A stretch of DNA of 64,000 nucleotides from Bradyrhizobium sp. CCGB12 (GCF_024199845.1 NZ_JANADO010000001.1:5208001-5272000); one strand, 5' to 3'; counted from the first letter of the stretch, positions 41,285 to 50,022 are shown. The notes: generated by a model not told the origin, from the letters alone. Numbers and translations are program-made.

Positions 41285-42082
41285 TCACCCCTCCACCCGA
41301 TACAGCCTCCACCGCTCCGGCACGCCCTTGTGCTGATGCATGCCGTGATCCCGGAAGCTGATCGCAGACTGCGCCTTCATCAGCTCCTTCACCGCGCTCG
41401 ACACCAAAACCTCGCCGGCGCGCGCCTTCGCGGCGACGCGGGTGCCAATGTGGAAGGCGAGGCCCACCATTTCGCCGCCGCTGATCGTGTACTCGCCCGT
41501 GTGCAGCCCCACCCTGATCTCGAGGCCCAGCGTACGCACGGCTTTCTGGATCGCGGTCGCGCAATTGATGCCGGCGGCCGGCGCCTTGAACGTCGCCAGC
41601 ACGCCGTCGCCGGTGGTCACGACTTCCTTGCCGCGCGCGGTCTTCAGCTCCTTGCGGACCGCGGCGTAATAGTGGCCCATGACCTTGGTCCAGCGCGCAT
41701 CGCCAAGCTTGGCAGCCTTCGCGGTGGAGCCGACGATATCGACGATCAGGATGGTGGCGAGCGCCTGCTTAAGCTCAGTGCTGGGCACCGCAGATCGGCG
41801 CGGATTCGCAATCGGCCCCGTCAGCGGTTCATAGCGGTGGCTGCGTCGTCTCGCGATCGCGGCCTTGGCATAGTCCTGGGCACGCTGCTCGGTACGACAG
41901 CGGATCGTCTTCTCCTGCGGCAGGCGCGCCCAGCAGACCCTTCGCCCGGCACCAGTGCCATGGACCTCCACGGCACCCCACTTGAGGAAGATGGTCGAAC
42001 CGGCGCGCCTGATGCACCACGCCTTCGAGGTGTAGCCTGATACGTTCGACTGAAGGACTCCGATGCGAAGGAATTTTGGCAT
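41285..42082 (-). CDS. WGR-like domain fused to a class III nucleotide cyclase
   Basis: The 265-residue protein has an N-terminal part of about 75 residues (YTSKAWCIRRAGSTIFLKWGAVEVHGTGAGRRVCW...) that resembles a WGR-type small domain. A short linker leads to a cyclase domain (ATILIVDIVGSTAKAAKLGD, EVVTTGDGVLATFKAPAAGINCA, RVGLHTGEYTISGGEMVGLAFHIGTRVAAKA). The metal-binding aspartates (VDIVGST and TGDGVLA) are present. The usual Asn-Arg transition-state pair is represented by the HIGTRVAAKA segment, where the asparagine is not obvious. The protein is soluble. It might bind nucleic acid or protein ends via the WGR-like part. Confidence 0.7.
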   Translation of the reverse strand: MPKFLRIGVLQSNVSGYTSKAWCIRRAGSTIFLKWGAVEVHGTGAGRRVCWARLPQEKTIRCRTEQRAQDYAKAAIARRRSHRYEPLTGPIANPRRSAVPSTELKQALATILIVDIVGSTAKAAKLGDARWTKVMGHYYAAVRKELKTARGKEVVTTGDGVLATFKAPAAGINCATAIQKAVRTLGLEIRVGLHTGEYTISGGEMVGLAFHIGTRVAAKARAGEVLVSSAVKELMKAQSAISFRDHGMHQHKGVPERWRLYRVEG

Positions 42083-42191
42083 GTACGCGCGGCCGATCGC
42101 AGGAACGAGTGGGCGGACCTGGCCAAAAGGTAGTCGGACATTCCTGCGTTGGCAACGGTGCTTCCCGGCTCGCTACTGCGATCTCCGGATC

Positions 42192-42404
42192 CTAAATTCC
42201 CCTGCCGCCGCCCTGCTTGCCGATCATGCACCGCCATGCGGCCAGACGCTCAGCCGGATGCTGCGCCATCCATTCGGCGAGCTGCGGCGCACCCATCAGG
42301 CACGACTGCATCGTGACGTCGGCGAAGTCCGAGGTCGTGACGATCTGTTCATGACAGTCCGTCGGAGAGGCGAGACGACAGAGCACGGCAATGATCTTGA
42401 TCAT
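42192..42404 (-). CDS. Small conserved hypothetical protein
   Basis: The 70-residue product (MIKIIAVLCRLASPTDCHEQIVTTSDFADVTMQSCLMGAPQLAEWMAQHPAERLAAWRC...) is of a type I recognise from Bradyrhizobium genomes, with three conserved cysteines and the QSCLMGAPQLAEWM block. The short N-terminal hydrophobic stretch may be an export signal. It begins 1 base after the stop of the preceding small gene, completing a run of three tiny genes. Its function is unknown. Confidence 0.72.
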   Translation of the reverse strand: MIKIIAVLCRLASPTDCHEQIVTTSDFADVTMQSCLMGAPQLAEWMAQHPAERLAAWRCMIGKQGGGRGI

Positions 42405-42405
42405 C

Positions 42406-42630
42406 TCACGCGAGCTCCGTCGGCCAGTCGTATTCGGTTCTGGCGGTCCGGCGCGCCGCCGGCCTGGCTGCATCGACGCTCGAGGCCTTCTCGGCGCGCC
42501 GCTGATAGTCATCGGCCAGCAGCTTCAGCCGCGTCGCGACCACTTCGTCGGTCATGCTTCGGGCCGCGCGGAGCAGGCTCTGCGCCGTCTCCATATATTG
42601 CTTGCCTCGTGGTGACATCTGCAGCGTCAT
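42406..42630 (-). CDS. Small helical hypothetical protein
   Basis: The 74 residues (MTLQMSPRGKQYMETAQSLLRAARSMTDEVVATRLKLLADDYQRRAEKASS...) are predicted as two amphipathic helices, a pattern seen in small rhizobial proteins of unknown role. It overlaps the upstream CxxC protein gene by four bases and is followed 1 base later by the next small gene, so the three are one transcription unit. No functional motif was seen. Confidence 0.7.
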   Translation of the reverse strand: MTLQMSPRGKQYMETAQSLLRAARSMTDEVVATRLKLLADDYQRRAEKASSVDAARPAARRTARTEYDWPTELA

Positions 42631-42845
42631 GGAATCCTCGCACGGTTCTCTGGAGACACGTCAAAGGCGATCGGGAAACGACCCATCCAGTCGCGGTCGT
42701 CCCGGCGGCGCGTCACGAAACGTTCGACGCACCTCTTCGAACAAAGCGGCTTGCGCCACGCGTAGTACCTGATGAGACCGAACCTGGCATCGCAGACTGC
42801 ACAGCGCCCGGTTCGACCATGAAGATTTCCGGAGCAAATTGGCAT
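42627..42845 (-). CDS. Small zinc-ribbon-like protein
   Basis: The 72-residue protein has two cysteine pairs, CAVCDARFG and CSKRCVERF, spaced as in a treble-clef or zinc-ribbon unit, in a basic context (RKPLCSKRCVERFVTRRRDDRDWMGRFP). It might bind zinc and a nucleic acid or a protein partner. It is first of three overlapping or adjacent tiny genes on the minus strand. No family name can be given. Confidence 0.68.
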   Translation of the reverse strand: MPICSGNLHGRTGRCAVCDARFGLIRYYAWRKPLCSKRCVERFVTRRRDDRDWMGRFPIAFDVSPENRARIP

Positions 42846-43243
42846 GGACGTCTCCTCTGGTTGTCGCGCCCGGTATCGCCGATCACCTGTTCTGTTGCAC
42901 CGAACCTGCCTTGCAGCCCGATGAAGCGGGCGGCATGCGTGGTCTGAGCCGCCAACAAAACCAGTCTACGAGTCCTAGGCAACGATCTCTTTCAACAAGG
43001 CGTCCTCATTTGCCCATCCGCACGACACGTGGCTCCGCGCATGAGGAGTGAGCCTGCAAACGTGCGTTTGCGCAATCGGTGAGCTGGAACGCGCCCGCTC
43101 GCCGGGCCCGGATTCTCGTTCGATCTCGGAAAAGTGACGAGGAGGCAGGCGTAATCACGGTCACGGCCGTCACGGCCGCGGCCGTTCAGGCCGGCACGGA
43201 CCGGAGGAGATCAATGACGACCACCGCGCCGGTCTCGCCCGTG
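42846..43243. other. Intergenic stretch without a gene
   Basis: About 400 bases between the tiny-gene operon and the next cyclase. Competing short frames exist on the plus strand, without motifs. A CACGGCCG-type GC-rich repeat patch occurs near 43160-43190. I see no RNA gene. Confidence 0.45.
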
Positions 43244-44434
43244 TCAGCCCGGATACGCGAACAGCTCGATCGGATCGCTGAAGCCGCGCACCTCGTATTG
43301 GCCGACATGCTCCAGCTCGAACTTCGGCTCTACCTGCTCGGCGAACGCGCGCGACAGCAGCACCGTTCGCCCCAGCTGCTTGGTGAGCGCCTCGAGGCGG
43401 GAGGCCATGTTGACAGCGGGGCCGATCACGGTGAAATCGAGCCGGCTTGATGATCCGATATTGCCGTACATGACGTCGCCGACATGAACGCCGATGCCGT
43501 AGTTCAGCGGCGCGCGGCCGGTGCCGTTATTCCGCTCGTTCAGCGCGGCCATGGCCTTGCGGGCTTCGGTCACGGCATGGAGCAGGTTGGCGCAGGCATC
43601 GGGCTCATGAAGCGGAAAGATTGCGAGCAGGCCATCGCCGATGAATTTGAGGATCTCCCCGCCGTGGCGCGCGATCGGCTCGGACATCGCATCGAAATAG
43701 TCGTTGAGGAGATCGATGACATCGTCGCGCGGCCAGTTGTCGGAGATTTTCGTGAAATCCCTGAGGTCGCAGATCATGATCGCGGCGCGCACGGTGGTGC
43801 CGGTGCCGCGCCGGGTGGCGCCGGCCAGGATCAGCTCGCCGGCATGGGAGCCGACATAGGTCTCGAGCAGCGTGCGCGCCAGCCGGTTCTTGACGCGGAT
43901 CTCGCTGACCAGCGCCAGCACCGGCAAGAGCTTCTTCAGGCCCGCGATATGCGCATCATCGAACCCGCCGGGACGATCGGTGGCGAAGGTGACGAGGTGG
44001 CGCTTGCCGAGCGTGTGGTAGAGCGGCCAGGCCACGTAGTCGGTCAGGCCTCGCGCCCGCATCTCGTCATAGAGGGCGTGCTTGCGGCCGAGCGACGGAT
44101 CCCGTTCGAGCCGCTCTCGCACCTCGGCGGCACCGTTTTGGAGTTCGTTGGCCGCGCTGCCGATATATTCGGACCGCTCGCGAACGTCGTAGTCGACCAG
44201 TGCGATCTCCGCCTCTCGCATCCCGTCGGACCACATCATCCGGGCTCCCAGCCATTGCGGGTGATGGATGAGGATGTGAAGCGTCGCGCGCTTGAGCGGG
44301 ATACCCGCCTGCTGCAGGCGGATGCACATCTGCGCGAAGATATTGTCGACGAAGCGCTCATCGCGCGTGCCGTTGATCAGCCAGTCGACGACGCTGTCGG
44401 CTTGCGTGGTGGGGTTGTCCGGCGGCGCGTTCAT
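43244..44434 (-). CDS. Soluble class III adenylate/guanylate cyclase
   Basis: The 396-residue protein has an N-terminal sensor-like region of about 190 residues with a GAF-like feel (ALYDEMRARGLTDYVAWPLYHTLGKRHLVTFATDRPGGFDDAHIAGLKKLLPVLALVSEIRVKNRLARTLLETYVG). A cyclase domain follows (AAIMICDLRDFTKISDN, GGEILKFIGDGLLAIFPL, GIGVHVGDVMYGNIGSSSRLDFTVIGPAVNMASRLEAL). Both metal aspartates and the NMASR transition-state segment are present. There is no membrane segment. It stands alone between the tiny-gene operon and the HutD gene. This arrangement is common in multi-cyclase rhizobia. Confidence 0.88.
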   Translation of the reverse strand: MNAPPDNPTTQADSVVDWLINGTRDERFVDNIFAQMCIRLQQAGIPLKRATLHILIHHPQWLGARMMWSDGMREAEIALVDYDVRERSEYIGSAANELQNGAAEVRERLERDPSLGRKHALYDEMRARGLTDYVAWPLYHTLGKRHLVTFATDRPGGFDDAHIAGLKKLLPVLALVSEIRVKNRLARTLLETYVGSHAGELILAGATRRGTGTTVRAAIMICDLRDFTKISDNWPRDDVIDLLNDYFDAMSEPIARHGGEILKFIGDGLLAIFPLHEPDACANLLHAVTEARKAMAALNERNNGTGRAPLNYGIGVHVGDVMYGNIGSSSRLDFTVIGPAVNMASRLEALTKQLGRTVLLSRAFAEQVEPKFELEHVGQYEVRGFSDPIELFAYPG

Positions 44435-44542
44435 ATCCTGCCCTCAAGCGGCGGTCTGCATCTTGCTGATGATATCGTGCTCCGGCCTTGCCGCGTCAAC
44501 CTGGCCAGTTGCCCGGTTTGCGCGCAGCGGCCTGGCGAGGTT

Positions 44543-45127
44543 CTAGCCGACCATCCGGATCGATCCCAGCACCGCCAAGCCCGAAACCAGCGCGAGCTTC
44601 GATGGCTCGGCCAGCTCGACCTTTAGCGTGCCGTTGCTCGGGATGACCAGATCCCCGCCGTCGAAGCGGATGCTGCAATCGCCGCGAGCTGCGTAAACGA
44701 GGTGCGTGCCGGCAGTCAACGATCGATCGCCACTCCCCCTGAGCGCTTCGAGCTCGATCTCGGCCACCCCGCGCCGCGCCATCAAGTTCACGACCTCGAC
44801 CGGGCCGGCTTCGAGCTCGGTCACGATCTCGAGCTCGCCGGCGAAGCGCACGGTCATGAAAGGTTCACGTTCATCGAATTCCCGCTTGGGCGATTTCAGC
44901 ACCAGCCCGCGTCCGGCCACGACCATCTGGAGGCGATCGATGCCGGGCATGTAGGAGAACGGACCTGATGTCACGATGGGCGTCGAGGCAAAACGCCAGA
45001 GCAGACTGTCCCAATCCTTTGCCGGACTACCTGCACGATGGGCATCCGCGATATCGGTGAAGACACCGCCGCCGTTTTTCCAGGGCGAGCGGGTGTAGTG
45101 TTCGGGTTTGAGCAATGTCGTTTTCAT
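44543..45127 (-). CDS. HutD family protein
   Basis: Start at 45127 (MKTTLLKPEHYTRSPWKNGGGVFTDIA) was chosen because it opens with the invariant WKNGGG motif region of HutD. The 194-residue protein continues with LLWRFASTPIVTSGPFSYMPGIDRLQMVVAGRGLVL, a double cupin-like fold. HutD proteins are linked to histidine utilisation and are thought to bind formylglutamate-like ligands, but no hut genes are next to this one. It follows an ABC binding protein gene by 48 bases on the same strand, so it may be co-transcribed with it. Confidence 0.85.
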   Translation of the reverse strand: MKTTLLKPEHYTRSPWKNGGGVFTDIADAHRAGSPAKDWDSLLWRFASTPIVTSGPFSYMPGIDRLQMVVAGRGLVLKSPKREFDEREPFMTVRFAGELEIVTELEAGPVEVVNLMARRGVAEIELEALRGSGDRSLTAGTHLVYAARGDCSIRFDGGDLVIPSNGTLKVELAEPSKLALVSGLAVLGSIRMVG

Positions 45128-45175
45128 GTCCACATCATGCCCGTGTCGGGCCGGCTTTGCCAACCTGTTTCCGCT

Positions 45176-46384
45176 TCAGCGGCTGGAGGCCCTGACCAGC
45201 GGGCATTTGCTGTCCGCGAGTGGCCAGACCGTCTCTTCGGGCGGAATCTTGCGCACGATCTCGAAATAGTCCCAGGGATATTTCGAATCCGACGGCTTCT
45301 TGACGCGAACCAGATACATGGTGCGCGTGACGCGCCCGTCGGCACGGACGTGTGCGTCCTCCGAGAAGATGTCCTCGACCGGAAGGGCCTTCATCGCGGC
45401 CGCAACCTTGTCGGCCTCGTCGGTGCCGGCGCTGGCGACGGCCTTGAGATAGTGGCGCACCGCGCCATAGACGCCGGCATGCAGCATCGACGGCATCATA
45501 CCGGTCTTCGCAAAGAATGCCTTCGACCAGGCGCGCGTTGCCTCGTTCATGTCCCAATAGGACGCAGTGGTGAGGTAAGTACCTTGCGCATCCCTAAGGC
45601 CAAGGGCGTGCACGTCCTGAAGGAAGAGAATGAGCGCGGCGAGATTCTGGCCCCCCTGCACCAGGCCGAACTCGCCCGCCTGCCGCATCGCGTTCACGGT
45701 GTCATTGCCGGCATTGGCGAGGCCGATCACCTTGGCGCCCGACGCCTGCGCGCTGACCAGGAAGGAAGAGAAATCCGGCGTGTTGAGCGGATGGCGCGCG
45801 GCGCCCAGCACCTTGCCGCCCGCGGCATTGATCACGCTGGTGGCATCCTGCTGGAGCTGATGGCCGAAGGCATAGTCCGAGGCCAGGATGAACCAGCTGC
45901 TGCCGCCGGCCTTGACCACCGCAGACGCGGTGCCGTGCGAGACGGCATAGGTGTCGTACGTCCAGTGGATGCCATAGGGCGAGCACTGCTCATTGGTGAG
46001 CGCGGTGGTGCCGGACCCGGAAAAGAGCACGATCCGCTTCTTCTCGCGGGCAAGACCCTGGACCGCGAGCGCGACGCCCGAATTCGGCACGTCCACGATC
46101 GCATCGACGTCCTCGACGTCGAACCAGCGGCGGGCGATCGCCGTGCCAACATCGGCCTTGTGCTGGTGATCGGCGGAGACGATCTCGATCGGCTTGCCCA
46201 GGACCTTGCCGCCGATCTCATCCGCCGCCATCTGCGCAGCGACCAGGGAGCCCTTGCCGGTAATGTCGGCGGTGACGCCAGCCATGTCGGTCAAGACACC
46301 GAGCTTGACGATTTCGGCGCTGACTTGCGCCTGCGCGCCGGCGGGGAGCGCAAACAGCAGGAGAGCGCGAACGATCCATTTCAT
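45176..46384 (-). CDS. ABC transporter substrate-binding protein, branched-chain amino acid type
   Basis: The 402-residue periplasmic protein has a signal peptide (MKWIVRALLLFALPAGAQAQ). The leucine-binding-protein fold follows (IVKLGVLTDMAGVTADITGKGSLVAAQMAADEIGGKVLGKPIEIVSADHQHKADVG). In rhizobia such proteins often bind aromatic or other non-amino-acid compounds. No permease or ATPase gene is nearby, so it is an orphan that must share a transporter. It lies 25 bases after an alpha/beta hydrolase gene and before HutD on the same strand, forming a probable three-gene operon. Confidence 0.9.
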   Translation of the reverse strand: MKWIVRALLLFALPAGAQAQVSAEIVKLGVLTDMAGVTADITGKGSLVAAQMAADEIGGKVLGKPIEIVSADHQHKADVGTAIARRWFDVEDVDAIVDVPNSGVALAVQGLAREKKRIVLFSGSGTTALTNEQCSPYGIHWTYDTYAVSHGTASAVVKAGGSSWFILASDYAFGHQLQQDATSVINAAGGKVLGAARHPLNTPDFSSFLVSAQASGAKVIGLANAGNDTVNAMRQAGEFGLVQGGQNLAALILFLQDVHALGLRDAQGTYLTTASYWDMNEATRAWSKAFFAKTGMMPSMLHAGVYGAVRHYLKAVASAGTDEADKVAAAMKALPVEDIFSEDAHVRADGRVTRTMYLVRVKKPSDSKYPWDYFEIVRKIPPEETVWPLADSKCPLVRASSR

Positions 46385-46409
46385 CTGTCATCCCTTTCGA
46401 TGCCACGTC

Positions 46410-47351
46410 TCAGCATTGGATGGCGTCGAGCCAGGCCAGGATCATTGCGGCGAGGTCGTCGCTGTTGTCCTCGATCATCATCATGTGACCGTTTCCATCC
46501 ATGCCGCGATCCGGAAGCCAGACGAACTCCGCGCCGAGATAGCTGGCCGTCGCCGCGTCGACCTCGCGTGGATGGCGCGGGTCGCGGTCGCCGGTCACGA
46601 TCATGATCGGCCTGTTACGCAGACACTCGGGATCATCGATCTTGAGCCCGCGTCCGCCGATGTTGAAGCGTTCGTTCAGGATGCGCGCACTCTCCGGCGC
46701 GAAAGAGCGGCAGTAGTTTTCGAACGCGTGCTGCGGAAAGCGCGGCCCGTTGGCCCAATAGGCGACGGCAAATTCAGCCGTCAGCCGCACCGGTCTGGTC
46801 TCGTCCGAATAGACCGGATGACCGGCGCTCGCGTCATCGCGCAGGGCGAGGATCGCTGTGCCGTCATCGGGCAGATCACGCAGCAGATTGGCCGGTGGCC
46901 CCGGCGCGATGCCGATGACGGCGCGAACGAGATCGGGACGCCGTTCCGCCATCCACCACGCCATCGGCCCGCTCGCCGAATGCACCAACAGCACGGAAGG
47001 ACCGATCTGCTCGATCAGCGCCAACAGCGACGTCGCGACGTCGGCGGTCCCGAGCCGTGGGAAATCCGCCGGTTGCGGCGAGCGGCCGTGGCCGGGCCAG
47101 TCCGGCACGAACACGTCCCGGCCCGCCGCCGCGAAAAGCTCGGCCCAGCCGGGCCGCCCGTCCGGCGTTGCCAGATAGCAGGTGCCGGTGTGGCCGGCGC
47201 CGTGGACCATGACGACGGGCGCCCTGCCCGTGGCCGCGCGCGGCGATTGCAAATGGTCGACATAGACCGGATGCGCGGCCGTCCCCGCATAGAAGCACCG
47301 AACCTCGCGCTCGCGCGAGGGGTCCACAGCCTTCTGCCCGGCCGCCTCCAT
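46410..47351 (-). CDS. Alpha/beta hydrolase
   Basis: Start at 47351 (MEAAGQKAV) is supported by GGAGG 5 bases upstream; the open frame extends 21 codons further to a site overlapping the divergent regulator. The 313-residue protein has the oxyanion block VVMVHGAGHTGTCYLATPDGRPGW. The nucleophile elbow is HSASG rather than GxSxG, with serine at the expected place after VLLVHSASGPMAWWM. The acid residue is probably in IVTGDRDPRHP and the histidine in NGHMMMIEDN. No signal peptide is seen. It is first in a unit with an ABC binding protein and HutD, and divergent from a MarR regulator. Confidence 0.85.
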   Translation of the reverse strand: MEAAGQKAVDPSREREVRCFYAGTAAHPVYVDHLQSPRAATGRAPVVMVHGAGHTGTCYLATPDGRPGWAELFAAAGRDVFVPDWPGHGRSPQPADFPRLGTADVATSLLALIEQIGPSVLLVHSASGPMAWWMAERRPDLVRAVIGIAPGPPANLLRDLPDDGTAILALRDDASAGHPVYSDETRPVRLTAEFAVAYWANGPRFPQHAFENYCRSFAPESARILNERFNIGGRGLKIDDPECLRNRPIMIVTGDRDPRHPREVDAATASYLGAEFVWLPDRGMDGNGHMMMIEDNSDDLAAMILAWLDAIQC

Positions 47352-47438
47352 CCGATCCTCCACAACTATCGACGACGGCCGTTCTTGCGAGCCGCGCGGC
47401 GATGTTAAGATCATGCCGAACCGGAAATCAACCAGAAA

Positions 47439-47452
47439 GTCTCATATGAGAC
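47439..47452. promoter_or_regulatory. Perfect 14-bp palindrome, candidate MarR operator
   Basis: GTCTCATATGAGAC reads the same on both strands. It lies between the divergent hydrolase and MarR genes and includes the ATG proposed as the MarR start (47446). MarR proteins bind such palindromes in divergent promoters and often repress both genes, so autoregulation is a natural reading. Confidence 0.65.
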
Positions 47453-47988
47453 CATCTCGAAAATCGACGCGCGCCGCGCCGCGGAGCGACAAAAGCGACA
47501 AGATCGTTGCACCGGAGCGGGAGCCGCTCGCCGCGGTGATCGGCGGCACCGAGCTCCAGATTGCCTACAGGATGGGCTACGTGCTGAACTTCTACCGCGA
47601 GCCGTCGTTTCGGCGGATCGAGATGGAGCTCGGCCTGACGCGGCCGGAGATCGTCACCCTGATCTTCCTGAACTTTCGCGAAGGCGTGACGGCGAGCGAG
47701 ATCTGCCAGTTCTCAGGCCATCTCAAGGCCAATATCAGCCGCGGCATCATCGCGCTGGAGAAGAAGAAGCTGATACGGCGCGCCGCCGACGAGAGCGACA
47801 GCCGCCGCCAGCAATTGTTCATGACGGCGGCCGGCCGTGCACTCTACGCAAAATACATCCCGGTCTTGCGCGATCGGGAGCGCGCCATGCTGGCCTGCCT
47901 CACGCGCGCCGAGCGCAGCGAATTCGAGCGCCTGCTCGACAAGCTCGCCGCCCACGTGCCGCAATGGGCCGCACTCGATGAGCTCTGA
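47446..47988 (+). CDS. MarR-family transcriptional regulator
   Basis: I take ATG 47446 as start; an upstream ATG at 47413 in the same frame would add 11 residues and place a palindrome inside the coding region. The 180-residue protein has a winged helix-turn-helix (YRMGYVLNFYREPSFRRIEMELGLTRPEIVTLIFLNFREGVTASEICQFSGHLKANISRGIIALEKKKLIRRAADESDSRRQQLFMT), with the recognition helix in KANISRGIIALE and the wing in RAADESDSRRQ. It is divergent from the hydrolase/binding-protein/HutD unit and convergent with the aroE/amidohydrolase/binding-protein unit. It may control both, probably in response to an aromatic ligand. Confidence 0.85.
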   Translation: MRPSRKSTRAAPRSDKSDKIVAPEREPLAAVIGGTELQIAYRMGYVLNFYREPSFRRIEMELGLTRPEIVTLIFLNFREGVTASEICQFSGHLKANISRGIIALEKKKLIRRAADESDSRRQQLFMTAAGRALYAKYIPVLRDRERAMLACLTRAERSEFERLLDKLAAHVPQWAALDEL

Positions 47989-48006
47989 GCGCGGAGCGGG
48001 CGCGCT

Positions 48007-49161
48007 TCAGTTTCCCTTGCCCCCCTTGAGCTTCGGCAGCGTCTCGACGATCTTCTGCTTGCCGTCGATGATCTCGGCCAGGAAACTGGCACGGTCGATG
48101 TCGCCGTTCTGGTCCCAGCTCGCTTCCATGAGCATGCCGGGTGCGTTGTCGGGCGTCAGGGTCAGGCCCTTCATCGCGGCGCCAAAGGCCTTGCTGTCGA
48201 ACTTGCCGATCTTTTCGGTGACGTATTTCACGAGGTAGACGGCAGTGTAGCCCTTGATGCCGTTGTGGTCGGGCCGGTACTTGTAGCGGTCGCTGAATTT
48301 CTTCGTGAACGCCTCGATCGCCGGGACCGGTGCATCCGCACTGAGCCCGACGTGGCCGCGCGCGCCGTTGGCGGCGGACCCGGCGAGCTCGACCACCTTG
48401 TGGCTGAGCAGCGTGGTCTCGCCGAACAGCGGCGTCGACAGGCCCTGCCGCTTCGCCTCGATCAGGAAGCGGGCGCTCTCCTCCTCGTTGGTGTAGACGA
48501 AGACGGCATCCGCCTTGGCGCCCTTGAGCTTGATGACGTCAGAACCGAAATCGACCTGGCCCTGCTCGGTGGAGATGTCGGCGGCGACCTCGATATTGCG
48601 CGCCTTCATCTCCTTCAGGAAATTGTCGTGGCCGCCCTTGCCGAAGTCATTGTTGACCCAGAGAACCGCAACATTTTTCACCTTGAGCCTGTCGTGCAGA
48701 TAGTTGGCGATCTTCGGCATCGAGAATTGCTGGCCGAAGGCGGTGCGGAACACGAAAGGGTTGCCCTGCGTGGTGATGTCGGCAGCCTCTGCGCCGACGA
48801 TCTGCGGGATCTCGGCCGCTTGCGTCAGCGCCATGTTGACCTTGACCGAGCCGGAATAGATCGGCCCGAGCACGACGTAAGGATCCTTGTCCAGGACCTT
48901 CTGCACTTGCGCGCGCGAAATGCCGGGATTGCTCTGGGTGTCGAGATGCTCGGTCTGGATTTTTCGCCCGAGAATGCCGCCGGCATTGTTGATCTCGTCG
49001 ACCGCGAGCGCAACGCCATCGCGCCAGTTGGTGCCGGAGACGGCGCCGGGCCCGGACAGCTCGATGACGTCGGGGATATAGACCGTGCTCTGCGCGCTGG
49101 CTGCCCCCGTCGGGAGCGATGCTACGACGACGATGCCGAGCGCCCCTGCAAGATGCCTCAT
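48007..49161 (-). CDS. ABC transporter substrate-binding protein, branched-chain amino acid type
   Basis: The 384-residue protein has a signal peptide (MRHLAGALGIVVVASLPTGAASAQ) and the leucine-binding fold (VYIPDVIELSGPGAVSGTNWRDGVALAVDEINNAGGILGRKIQTEHLDTQSNP). It ends in a lysine-rich stretch. It is the last gene of an aroE-amidohydrolase-binding protein run on the minus strand and converges on the MarR gene. The neighbouring enzymes suggest that it binds an aromatic or hydroaromatic acid. No permease genes are present. Confidence 0.9.
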   Translation of the reverse strand: MRHLAGALGIVVVASLPTGAASAQSTVYIPDVIELSGPGAVSGTNWRDGVALAVDEINNAGGILGRKIQTEHLDTQSNPGISRAQVQKVLDKDPYVVLGPIYSGSVKVNMALTQAAEIPQIVGAEAADITTQGNPFVFRTAFGQQFSMPKIANYLHDRLKVKNVAVLWVNNDFGKGGHDNFLKEMKARNIEVAADISTEQGQVDFGSDVIKLKGAKADAVFVYTNEEESARFLIEAKRQGLSTPLFGETTLLSHKVVELAGSAANGARGHVGLSADAPVPAIEAFTKKFSDRYKYRPDHNGIKGYTAVYLVKYVTEKIGKFDSKAFGAAMKGLTLTPDNAPGMLMEASWDQNGDIDRASFLAEIIDGKQKIVETLPKLKGGKGN

Positions 49162-49188
49162 GATGTCCTCCTCCCCGTTGCTTTCTTG

Positions 49189-50022
49189 TTATGATCCCTC
49201 GACGCCAAGCAGCCTTGCCGGCGTTCGCCACAGCAGGCGGTGCTGATCGCTCGCGTCCGGAAACAGTTTTGTCAGCACCGCGAGCAGCGGGCCGTAGTCG
49301 AGCCGTTCGGGGGCGCGCAGGAACGGATAGTCCGATCCCCAAACGCAGCGATCGAGCGTGAAGGCCTCGACGAGGGCGGCGATGAACGGCCAGGTGTCTT
49401 CATAGGGGTGCGGCTGCTGCGAGAATTTGTAGTAGCCGGACAGTTTTACATGCGCGTCGCGTTCGCGGCCGAGCGCCAGCAGCGCCTGGAAGGCCTCACC
49501 CTTGACACCCCGCGCGACCGAGGGACGGCCACAATGGTCGATCACCAGGCGCACGGCCGATCTCTCGATCAGCGGCAGCAGATCTAGCAGCTGGTCCTGC
49601 TCGACCTGGATCTGGAGGAAAAGGCCGAGGCTAACCAGCTTCTCCAGCAGCGGCGCCGTGTGGCGATAGTAGTCAGTGCCGTGAAACGGCACGTTGAAGG
49701 CGACGCCGATCACACCGGCCGCCTTCAACCTTTCGAGCTCCTTGATATCGACGTCATTCTCGACGACGGCGACGCCTTTGAAGCGGCCGCCGCCCTGCTT
49801 CAATGTGTCGAGCAGGATGCGGCTGTCGCTGCCATAGCCAGTGTTGGTGGCGACCACGAGCGCGTGCCTGATATCGAAGGCATCGAACACGCGGATCAGT
49901 TGCGCCGCGGGCGCGATCTCCTGCCCGCTCGGCCGATACGGTGTGTCGGCGCCGTATGGAAAGCGGACGGGATCGATCGCGTGGATGTGGCAGTCGATCC
50001 TGGGAGACGCCGGCAGTGTCAT
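49189..50022 (-). CDS. Amidohydrolase family protein (2-pyrone-4,6-dicarboxylate lactonase-like)
   Basis: The 277-residue protein begins PRIDCHIHAIDPVRFPYG, with the HxH metal site of amidohydrolase family 2. It continues with RLVIDHCGRPS and RCVWGSDYPFLRAPE, the histidine and final aspartate. This is the pattern of LigI/PDC-hydrolase and related lactonases that open lactones in aromatic-acid pathways. It is cytosolic. It starts 23 bases after the aroE stop and ends 27 bases before the binding-protein start, so it lies mid-operon. The substrate is unproven. Confidence 0.85.
   Translation of the reverse strand: MTLPASPRIDCHIHAIDPVRFPYGADTPYRPSGQEIAPAAQLIRVFDAFDIRHALVVATNTGYGSDSRILLDTLKQGGGRFKGVAVVENDVDIKELERLKAAGVIGVAFNVPFHGTDYYRHTAPLLEKLVSLGLFLQIQVEQDQLLDLLPLIERSAVRLVIDHCGRPSVARGVKGEAFQALLALGRERDAHVKLSGYYKFSQQPHPYEDTWPFIAALVEAFTLDRCVWGSDYPFLRAPERLDYGPLLAVLTKLFPDASDQHRLLWRTPARLLGVEGS

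Noticed and set aside
44543..45127. Histidine utilisation operon implied by HutD
   Set aside because: No hutH, hutU, hutI, hutG or hutF relative is nearby; HutD here follows a binding protein and a hydrolase, so the pathway cannot be inferred from it.
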